60,945 bases of DNA, taken from contig DASSKK010000083.1 of the NCBI GenBank assembly GCA_035690495.1, positions 1 to 60,945 on the forward strand, read 5' to 3'. This document shows, one piece after another, positions 1 to 7,148 of this stretch. A program made the position numbers and the translations under genes. The notes below the pieces were generated by a model. That model saw only the letters and a list, made by a program, of their open reading frames with translations, did not search any database and was not told where the DNA came from. Position 1 is the first letter of the stretch. Each line of letters starts with the position of its first letter. Origin of the DNA: DASSKK01 sp035690495. Its GTDB lineage: Bacteria; Actinomycetota; Actinomycetes; Propionibacteriales; Nocardioidaceae.

Positions 1-115
1 CGACCAGACTCCACGACCATCTTCACTGCCTCGTCCTTGAATTCAGGCGTGAACTTACGTCGCTTTTCTTTCATTGCCTACAACCTCCATTTCGGAATGG
101 ACTCTAATTCGTCCA
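1..115 (-). mobile_element. IS3-family element, left-edge fragment
   Basis: Bases 1-74 on the minus strand encode the first 24 residues of an IS3-type OrfA, cut by the window edge. The start MKEKRRKFTPEFKDEAVKMV is the usual N-terminus of these helix-turn-helix transposase subunits. ATG is at 74-72, with a GGAGG-type ribosome site about 10 bases upstream. The stretch 75-115 is the non-coding leader. A TGGAC start near 115 could be the terminal inverted repeat, so the element would end about 40 bases before the HerA-like gene. The end position is inferred because the other repeat lies outside the window. Confidence 0.7.
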
Positions 116-158
116 CTGTCCGAAATCTTCGAGGCACGCCACTGGCCTAGTCGTTTAC

Positions 159-1970
159 GTGGTGTGCGCCTTCGCAGCTGGAGAGTCATCGCTCAATTCC
201 TGGTGGTTCTTCATCGGTCTCGGGATCTACGTCAGCGCCGTCTTCGTCGAACACCACTTCACGACTCCGCAGGATGCAGTAGTAAACAGCGTCGCGAGCC
301 TGGGTGCCTATCTCAGTGCGGAACGGGCCGAGGTACAGACCTCGTGGTCGATCTACCTCGTGTTCGCGATCTCCACCCTTGTAGCGAGCATTCTGGCGAC
401 GCTTCCCTTCGAGGGCAGAGTGAAGGCCTTCGTCTTGAACTGGGCAACCACGTTCGGAAAGATCAAGGTTCTCGGCGGTCTCGCCCTCCTAATTGAGTTC
501 TCGCGTCGGGTAGCAGTCCACGACGAGCACACGCTTGTCTTCGGACTCGGCGCACTCGCCCTCCTTGTGTCGGTGGCAGGCCGATGGCACCGGGTTCTCG
601 GGACTCGCAAGCGCCCGAGTGCACCAAGCGCCCTGTCAGACGCGATCGGACCATCGCAACTTCTCCTTGGTCAGGTGGCCACCGGCACCAAGCGCGGTCA
701 AGTTGTCACCCTCACCCACTCTGCGGGTTCAGGTGAGGCTGTCATCGCCGTCACATTGCCTGGAGACAGCGGACTCAAGGCCGTCGCTATCCCGCTTGAT
801 CACCGGCTCAGCGACCTCGCTGCCACGCTGGATACGCCACTTCGCGTCACGCCGTCGGATACGGCTGCCCCTTTCGTCGGCGTAGTGGGCCCCGGCTCCA
901 CCAGTCGGAATCTCCTCTTCCACCCCACGACCGACCTAGCAGTCGGGGACACGCTTGAGGTGGACATCGCCGGCCGCGCGGTTCTCTTTCAGGTTGTGGA
1001 CGTCCGGCTTGAAACCCTCAATTGGGATACCAGCCGCCAGGTGCTTCCTATCGCGACCGCACAGCAGTTGGGCGTACCTGACGGCGGATACCTCCGCCTC
1101 TCGCAAGTTCTGCCAGAACCCCACGCACAGATACGGAGGTACGCCGCGACGAGCGCAGATGTGCTCCCAGACGGCTTCACCCGCATCGGGCACATCGGGA
1201 CTACGGACCTCCCCGTCGGCATCGCGGTAGACCCAGTGGTTCGCGGCCACGTCGCCATCCTCGGCATGACCGGCATGGGTAAGACCACGGTCGTGAATCG
1301 CGTCTGCCAGGCGCTCGGCGCGTCTCAGCCGGTCATCGCCATCGATGTCACTGGTGAGTACCGATCCAAACTCGGATGGGCGCCGTTCACGTCCTCGGTA
1401 TCAAACGGATGCAGTGCGCACGAGCCGACCAAGGAGTTCACCGAAGACGCTGCGGAGTTCATCGCGAAGGCACTTGCCACGGCGCGTGCGGAGTACACCA
1501 GTGGCTCGCGCCAAGACCGCGTCCTCGTTCTAGAGGAGGCGCATGCGATGCTCCCCGAACAACAGATTTCGGATTGGGACCAGAAGAAGCGCGTCGGTGA
1601 GTCCACCCGCGACATCATGCAGAGCCGAAAGTACGGGTTGTCCTACGTGTTCGTCTCGCAGCGGACAGCGGTCATCACGAAGTCAGCGCTTAGCCAGTGC
1701 GAGAGCTACATCGTGCTCCGCACCATCGACGACACGTCGCTCGGCTACTTGGAAGCGATTGCCGGGCCAGTTGTGCGCCAAGTCGTGCCGTCTCTCGCCC
1801 GATACGAAGCACTGTGTTTCGGTCCTGCCTTCAATAGCGAGAACCCAGTTGTTGTCGGGCTTGACGCTCCCCTTCCGGCACCGGTGGCTGCTCCTGGGGC
1901 GCCTACGACCGCTCCAACAGCAAGCCAAGGCCTGCCTCCCCCTCCCGCTGCCGAAGAACCGTCCTTTTAG
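159..1970 (+). CDS. HerA-like ATPase with N-terminal membrane segments
   Basis: This 603-residue protein has an N-terminal part with about four hydrophobic segments (roughly residues 12-32, 64-84, 98-114 and 126-142). A central beta-rich region follows, then a HerA/FtsK-superfamily ATPase domain with Walker A GMTGMGKTT (about residue 370) and Walker B VLVLEEAHAM (about 455). HerA-type proteins are DNA-translocating motors, often paired with a nuclease or defence effector; no NurA or Sir2 partner is next to it here. The start is a GTG. The frame stays open back to base 108, right where the IS end lies, so the true N-terminus may have been removed or the start may be further upstream. The proline-rich tail is probably disordered. 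Confidence 0.7.
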   Translation: MVCAFAAGESSLNSWWFFIGLGIYVSAVFVEHHFTTPQDAVVNSVASLGAYLSAERAEVQTSWSIYLVFAISTLVASILATLPFEGRVKAFVLNWATTFGKIKVLGGLALLIEFSRRVAVHDEHTLVFGLGALALLVSVAGRWHRVLGTRKRPSAPSALSDAIGPSQLLLGQVATGTKRGQVVTLTHSAGSGEAVIAVTLPGDSGLKAVAIPLDHRLSDLAATLDTPLRVTPSDTAAPFVGVVGPGSTSRNLLFHPTTDLAVGDTLEVDIAGRAVLFQVVDVRLETLNWDTSRQVLPIATAQQLGVPDGGYLRLSQVLPEPHAQIRRYAATSADVLPDGFTRIGHIGTTDLPVGIAVDPVVRGHVAILGMTGMGKTTVVNRVCQALGASQPVIAIDVTGEYRSKLGWAPFTSSVSNGCSAHEPTKEFTEDAAEFIAKALATARAEYTSGSRQDRVLVLEEAHAMLPEQQISDWDQKKRVGESTRDIMQSRKYGLSYVFVSQRTAVITKSALSQCESYIVLRTIDDTSLGYLEAIAGPVVRQVVPSLARYEALCFGPAFNSENPVVVGLDAPLPAPVAAPGAPTTAPTASQGLPPPPAAEEPSF

Positions 1971-2003
1971 CCTCACCGTGACACCCGTCCACATGGCAGG
2001 CTG

Positions 2004-2285
2004 TCAGTTCTCGACCGGTTCGCACCAGTCGTCGTAGGACAGCGCGAGATCCTCGGACGCTTGCTCCCGCTCCTTGCCCATGAGTTCCTTCAAGAACACG
2101 AAGCCCGCCTCGGGGTCGCCCTCGAACCTCACAACCCGAGCGAAGGTGCCGAGCTCGTCGCAGTCGACGGAGACGACCTGTCCCACCTCGACGGGGCAGA
2201 AGACATCTTCGCGGCGCGCCCGGATGTTGCCGTCGGCGTCGGTGTCGAACGAGTCGACGTAGATCCCTGGTTCGTAGAAGCCCAT
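2004..2285 (-). CDS. small acidic hypothetical protein beside the integrase
   Basis: A 93-residue acidic protein starting MGFYEPGIYVDSF and ending DDWCEPVEN. The start is chosen because GGAAAGGGAAGAG sits just upstream of ATG 2285-2283; longer readings of the frame run into the integrase gene and have no such site. It overlaps the 3' end of the integrase gene by about 157 bases in another frame, on the same strand. No family is recognised. The overlap suggests co-transcription with the integrase, and it may be an element-maintenance or regulatory protein, but that is only context. Confidence 0.55.
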   Translation of the reverse strand: MGFYEPGIYVDSFDTDADGNIRARREDVFCPVEVGQVVSVDCDELGTFARVVRFEGDPEAGFVFLKELMGKEREQASEDLALSYDDWCEPVEN

Positions 2286-3421
2286 TGCTCTTCCCTTTCC
2301 TGGTAGACCGCCGCGACGGCGGCTCGTGAGGTGTCGTCCCTGTCCGGCCAGAGGTGGCCGTAGGTGTCGAGGGTGGTCTTCGCCGATGCGTGCCGGAGCC
2401 GGGCCTGCACGACCTTGACGTCGAGGCCGGAGGCGATGAGGAGCGAGGCGAAGTAGTGCCGAAGGTCGTGGAACCGGAAGTCGTCGGGCAGGTCGAGCTT
2501 GTCGCGCGCGTCTCGCATGGCGCGCTGGATCGTCCACGGGCTGCCGGGGTTGCTCCACTCGTCGTCGAGGAACGTCCGCCCGTTCCCCGTACGTGCCGCC
2601 TCGGCCAGGATCTGCGCCATGTCACGCGGGATCGGGATGGCGGTGCGGGACTTGTCGCTCTTCAGCTCCTTCTCCGGCCACTGCACCGCCGGATGGATGA
2701 TGCCCGCCTCCAGGTCGACGTCGGTGATCCGCAGCGCTGCGCACTCCGCCAACCGCAACCCGGCGTGTGCACCCATCAGGATCGCCGGCCGCACCCCGGG
2801 CGGGAACGCGTCGTAGAGTGCCCACACCTGCTCGGTCGTAGCGACGTAGGGCCGCTGCTTGCCCATCGGCGGTGACGTACGACGCGAGCACGGGTTGCGA
2901 GCGACGAGCCCGTCGTGGACGGCGTCGGTGAAGAGCTGCGACAGCCGCGAGTGCAGGGCGTAGACGTACGACGGCGCCCGCCCCTCCTTCTTGAGTTGCG
3001 CGGTCCACGCCCGCACGTCCGACGGCTTCACCACCGAAAGCGGCACGGCGCCGAAGTGCGCCTTGATGATCTTGAGATGGACCTCGGCCATCCGCACGCT
3101 CGACTCCCGGCGATTGCCGTAGCCGGCAAGCCAGGTGTCGCACCACTGCCCCACCGTCACCTTCGCGTCGGCAGGAGCGACGTGATCACCGCGCAGGAGC
3201 GATGCGAGCCGGGCGTCGAGCCACTTCTGCGCATCGACCTTGCGCTCGAAGGACCGCTGGATCTCGCGGCCGCCGTCGTCGACATACCGGGCTCGCCAGC
3301 GAGTGACCTTTCCGGCCACGGCCGAGGGCACCTCGACGGTGTTGCCGTCGGCATCCTTTGTGCGCTTGCGCCAGCGGTCCTCGACCGAGCCGCGCTGCTT
3401 GCGCCGCTGCTTGGGAGACAT
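2129..3421 (-). CDS. int: tyrosine recombinase (integrase)
   Basis: A phage/ICE-type integrase of 430 residues. It has an N-terminal AP2-like and SAM-like DNA-binding part, then the catalytic domain: first Arg in AHAGLRLAE, HDLRH with the second His/Arg, a late His in LRHASAKTTLDTYGH, and the Tyr nucleophile in that last motif. Start MSPKQRRKQRG (ATG 3421) is preferred over an in-frame ATG at 3472 because the excisionase gene ends at 3430, only 8 bases away. The tail after the Tyr is long and low-complexity, and the small gene at 2004-2285 is read through it in another frame. Together with the excisionase gene it marks the left end of the mobile element. Confidence 0.9.
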   Translation of the reverse strand: MSPKQRRKQRGSVEDRWRKRTKDADGNTVEVPSAVAGKVTRWRARYVDDGGREIQRSFERKVDAQKWLDARLASLLRGDHVAPADAKVTVGQWCDTWLAGYGNRRESSVRMAEVHLKIIKAHFGAVPLSVVKPSDVRAWTAQLKKEGRAPSYVYALHSRLSQLFTDAVHDGLVARNPCSRRTSPPMGKQRPYVATTEQVWALYDAFPPGVRPAILMGAHAGLRLAECAALRITDVDLEAGIIHPAVQWPEKELKSDKSRTAIPIPRDMAQILAEAARTGNGRTFLDDEWSNPGSPWTIQRAMRDARDKLDLPDDFRFHDLRHYFASLLIASGLDVKVVQARLRHASAKTTLDTYGHLWPDRDDTSRAAVAAVYQEREEQWASTNQGSTSTRSTPTPTATSGRAAKMSSAPSRWDRSSPSTATSSAPSLGL

Positions 3422-3429
3422 GTAGTGGT

Positions 3430-3651
3430 TCACGCTGCGCTCGGGTCGCCGTCGCGCTGCTCCACGAGCCACCGGAACACGTCGGCCCGGACATAGCGCA
3501 GCCGCCGCCCGATGATGAACCCACGCGGCCCGGTGCCCAGCACCCGCCAGTAGCGCAGCGAGGCCACCGGCATGCGCAGCAACTCAGCGACCTCCTCGAT
3601 GGTCAGCAGCGCGTCGATGCGCTCGGGGTCACGGGTGTTGTCGTCGGTCAT
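3430..3651 (-). CDS. xis: excisionase / MerR-like HTH DNA-binding protein
   Basis: A 73-residue helix-turn-helix protein of the excisionase family. LLTIEEVAELLRMPVASLRYW is the recognition core and GRRLRYVRADVFRWL the typical wing and tail. It would bind the att site and direct the integrase toward excision. ATG 3651 is used because longer frames add unrelated arginine-rich sequence. It is followed 8 bases later by the integrase gene, the standard xis-int operon. Confidence 0.85.
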   Translation of the reverse strand: MTDDNTRDPERIDALLTIEEVAELLRMPVASLRYWRVLGTGPRGFIIGRRLRYVRADVFRWLVEQRDGDPSAA

Positions 3652-3790
3652 GGTGGGCTCCAGGGGATTGAGGTTGGTCCTACCCCCAATGGCCGAGGAG
3701 TCGAGCCGAGTGGCCAGATCGGTTGAGAGTCGCGGGGCAATGGCCCGTATGTCGGGAGTTTGTCGCCGACTCCGTCGGCGGTCATCGCTA

Positions 3791-3814
3791 GGGTCAGACA
3801 GAACGAACTGACCC
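3791..3814 (+). promoter_or_regulatory. inverted repeat upstream of the helicase operon
   Basis: GGGTCAG, a 10-base spacer and CTGACCC form a perfect 7-bp inverted repeat. It ends 12 bases before ATG 3827 and just upstream of a GGAGG ribosome site (3818-3822). A second small inverted repeat (CGCCGAC TCC GTCGGCG, 3764-3780) lies upstream. The position fits a repressor operator or an mRNA structure controlling the defence-like operon, on the strand opposite to xis-int. Confidence 0.5.
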
Positions 3815-3914
3815 GACGGAGGACTGATGCCGGACATCTTCGCCCAACCTGAAGACTGAGTCCGCGATCGGTCCCGCCCTCCAGACTGCGCTCGCCAACT
3901 TCGACACCGCCGAC

Positions 3915-6900
3915 GTGGCGACGGGATACTTCGACCTCCGAGGCTGGGCGAGCTTCGCAGACATCGTCGAGACCAAGGCGGCGGCGCGACAGCCAGCCGA
4001 CCCCACACTCGTGCGGGTGCTGATCGGCATGGTCATGCCTGCGGACTCAGCCCTGATGCTCTCTGCGCTCCAAGACGTCGTCCAGCCGCCGGCCTATGGG
4101 TCTGACCTCAACGACATGTCGAAGGCACTCGCCGCCAAGGAGCAACTCGTCAAGCATCTGCGCACTCAGTTGATGCGCGGGTTGCCGTCCGATGCCGAGC
4201 AGAAGACGCTTCAGCGGCTCAAGTCGCAGTTGCAGTCAGGGGCGGTCGAGATGAAGGTCTTCACCACCGCACCATTGCACGGGAAGACGTACATCTTCCA
4301 TGCGCCGGGCAACGCGTTCGCCGAGCGCCGCGCGTATGTCGGATCGTCGAACCTCACGAACGCGGGGTTCTTCAAGAACCTCGAGCTCAACATCGACGTC
4401 ACCGACAACGACGCGACCGCCAAGCTTGCTCAGTGGTTCACCGACCGCTGGGACGACCACTTCTCGCTAAAGATCACTGCAGAGATCATCGGGCTGATCG
4501 AGGAGTCGTGGGCGGCTGAGACGCAGCCCACGCCCTACGAGGTTTACCTCAAGGTCTGCCACGCGCTCTCCGAGGACGCCCGCGAGGGACTCGGCTACGT
4601 CCTCCCGCCGTCGATCGAGAACCTCCTGCTGGATTACCAGACGACCGCCGTCCGCACCCTCGCACGCCGGATCGTCCGCCGGGGCGGCACCATGCTGGGC
4701 GACGTCGTCGGTCTCGGCAAGACGCTGACCGCCATTGCCACGGCACTGATGTTGGAGGCAGCGGAGGACTACACGACCCTCGTCCTGTGTCCCAAGAACC
4801 TTGAGGACATGTGGACGAAGCACCTCGACATGTACGGGCTCCTTGGTGCCCGAGTGGTGCCTTACTCAATGGCCGACAAGGTGCTCCCTGAACTCAAGCG
4901 CTTCCACCTCGTCATCTGCGACGAGTCCCACAACCTACGCAACAACACGACCAAGGCGTCGGCGGCCATCCATGACTATGTGCGGCGGAATGGCTCGAAG
5001 GTTCTCCTTCTGACCGCGACGCCCTACAACCTCGCCTTCGCCGACGTCGCCAACCAGATCGGCCTCTACATCGATGATGACGAGGACCTGGGCATCCAGC
5101 CGACCGCTGCTATGGCGAAGGACCCCGCCCTGGTGGACAAGGTCGATGGCAAGATCACGACGCTGGCTGCATTCCGACGCTCCGAGGAGCCCGAGGACTG
5201 GAAGCGCCTGATGAGCGACCACCTCGTGCGCCGCACCCGATCCTTCATCAAGCGGACTGCGAAGAAGGAGACGGTCGCTCTCCCTGACGGCACGACCGTG
5301 GAGCGCGAGTACCTTGAGTTCGCCAATGGGGAGAGGTTCCACTTCCCGACGCGCATCCCTAAGCCGTTGAGCCTCGACTTCGCCGACGACGACCCGGCGA
5401 AGCTCATGGAGGACGAGCAGACGCTCGACGGAATCCGTGACCTCATGCTGCCTCGCTACCGGCTTGCCGAGTACGACGACCCCAAGGCTCCGCATTCGGC
5501 GAACGACATCAAGATCCTCGCTGACATCCGCTCCGGCCGTGGCAACGTCAGCGGATTCGTCCGCATTGGCCTGTTCAAGCGCCTGTCGTCGTCAGGGCAC
5601 TCCTTCATCCTCAGCCTTCAGCGGCAGCGAGCACGCAACGAATTGTTCGTCTACGCCATCGAGAACGGTCTCGACGTTCCGCTCGGCAGCTTCGGTGACC
5701 ACCAGTTCATGGTGTCGGACGAGGACCTGGAAGAACATGAGGAGGCAGGGGGAAGTCTGGAGTCGCGATACCGGGAGCTCCAGCGTCGGCTTCCATCGTC
5801 GACGAAGTGGCTCAGCTCCAAGGTCTTCAAGAAGACCCTCAAGAAGGATCTGGAGCGAGACAACCGCATCATCGCCGACATGCTCGACCGCTTCGGCGCC
5901 TGGGATCCGAGCAAGGATTCCAAGGTCAATGCGCTGGTCGACATGCTGCGTGACGACCACCCGGGCGAGAAGGTGCTCGTCTTCACGGAGTATGCGGACA
6001 CTGCGCAGTACGTCGCCAAGGCGCTCAAGGACGCCGGCATCGGCAACGTCGGCCTCGCGTTCGGCGACTCCGACGACCCGGCAGCCATCGCTAGGCGCTT
6101 CTCTCCCGATAGCAACAAGCTTCCCGGCGAGGAAGGCGAACTGAAGGCCGTCGAGAACCCGATTGACGTGCTAATCGCCACCGATGTCCTGTCTGAAGGT
6201 CAGAACCTTCAGGACTCGCACATCGTCGTGAACTACGACCTGCCGTGGGCGATCATCCGGATTATCCAACGCGCGGGCCGTGTCGACCGCGTCGGCCAGA
6301 AGTCTGACGAGGTCTTCATCTACCTGATCACCCACGAGAAGGTCGAGGACGCCATCCGTCTGCGCCAGCGTATCCGGCAGCGTCTGGGCGACAACGCTGC
6401 TGCCTTCGGTTCCGACGAGCGGTTCTTCGGTGATGCCAAGGAGGTCAACCTGCTCGACGACCTCTATAAGGGTGCGGTTCCCGGCGAGGAGGAGTTGGAG
6501 CAAGACGAGGGCGAGGCAGACGCTGTCAGCGAGGCATGGCTCATCTGGTCGAAGGTCAAGGACGACATGCCCGGGTTGGCTGGCAAGGTGCTAAAGATGC
6601 AGGACATGGTCCACAGCACCCGAGACCCCTACGACAACGAGACCAAGACCGGTGTCGCTACCTACGCCAGCACCTCGACGGGCATCGACGCGTTCGCCGC
6701 TTCCTTCGACAACCCTGACGGCGGCGAACCAGTGGAGCGGCTGCTCACCCCGTTGGAGGCCCTCCACGTCTTTCGGGCGCAGGAGACAACCCCGACCGTG
6801 CAGCGTCGCGACGATCACTTCGCCCGGGAGTCTGCGCTGGTGCAGGGGAAGCTCAGCAACGAGATGGTTGCTGCCGGAGCGCTCCGGGGCATCCGCAAGT

Positions 6901-7148
6901 GGGCCGTCGAGCGTCTCGGCGGCACCATCTATGGCGCAGATGCGAGCAAAGCTGTGAGCGCCATGATGGAGCGCCCGCTGACGGAGTACGCCAACTCCCG
7001 GCTACGACAGGCTCGGCGAGGGAAGTATGCCGACCAGGACCTCGCCGACCTCGTCAAGCAACTCCACGACGAGGAGCGCCTCGCGATCGGGTCGACCGAC
7101 AAGGAAGAGATCAAGATCCTCTGCTCGATCGGGGTGACGACGCGATGA
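3915..7148 (+). CDS. PLD-domain plus SNF2-type helicase, putative defence protein
   Basis: A large protein (1077 residues from GTG 3915). An N-terminal phospholipase D-like domain is seen as HGKTYIF (about residue 121) and GSSNLTNAGF. A superfamily 2 (SNF2-like) helicase follows: Walker A GLGKTLTA (about 265), DESH box, LLLTATPYN, VLVFTEYADTAQ, and a C-terminal ATDVLSEGQNLQ ... QRAGRVDRVGQ. PLD domains cut or bind DNA, and such helicases translocate on it. The natural start is probably ATG 3827 (GGAGG upstream, MPDIFA), but the CCC run at 3843-3845 puts it one base out of frame with the body, which needs one C fewer. Without repair, translation would start internally at GTG 3915 and lose about 30 residues. 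The stop overlaps the methyltransferase start (ATGA), so the genes form an operon. Confidence 0.85.
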   Translation: MATGYFDLRGWASFADIVETKAAARQPADPTLVRVLIGMVMPADSALMLSALQDVVQPPAYGSDLNDMSKALAAKEQLVKHLRTQLMRGLPSDAEQKTLQRLKSQLQSGAVEMKVFTTAPLHGKTYIFHAPGNAFAERRAYVGSSNLTNAGFFKNLELNIDVTDNDATAKLAQWFTDRWDDHFSLKITAEIIGLIEESWAAETQPTPYEVYLKVCHALSEDAREGLGYVLPPSIENLLLDYQTTAVRTLARRIVRRGGTMLGDVVGLGKTLTAIATALMLEAAEDYTTLVLCPKNLEDMWTKHLDMYGLLGARVVPYSMADKVLPELKRFHLVICDESHNLRNNTTKASAAIHDYVRRNGSKVLLLTATPYNLAFADVANQIGLYIDDDEDLGIQPTAAMAKDPALVDKVDGKITTLAAFRRSEEPEDWKRLMSDHLVRRTRSFIKRTAKKETVALPDGTTVEREYLEFANGERFHFPTRIPKPLSLDFADDDPAKLMEDEQTLDGIRDLMLPRYRLAEYDDPKAPHSANDIKILADIRSGRGNVSGFVRIGLFKRLSSSGHSFILSLQRQRARNELFVYAIENGLDVPLGSFGDHQFMVSDEDLEEHEEAGGSLESRYRELQRRLPSSTKWLSSKVFKKTLKKDLERDNRIIADMLDRFGAWDPSKDSKVNALVDMLRDDHPGEKVLVFTEYADTAQYVAKALKDAGIGNVGLAFGDSDDPAAIARRFSPDSNKLPGEEGELKAVENPIDVLIATDVLSEGQNLQDSHIVVNYDLPWAIIRIIQRAGRVDRVGQKSDEVFIYLITHEKVEDAIRLRQRIRQRLGDNAAAFGSDERFFGDAKEVNLLDDLYKGAVPGEEELEQDEGEADAVSEAWLIWSKVKDDMPGLAGKVLKMQDMVHSTRDPYDNETKTGVATYASTSTGIDAFAASFDNPDGGEPVERLLTPLEALHVFRAQETTPTVQRRDDHFARESALVQGKLSNEMVAAGALRGIRKWAVERLGGTIYGADASKAVSAMMERPLTEYANSRLRQARRGKYADQDLADLVKQLHDEERLAIGSTDKEEIKILCSIGVTTR

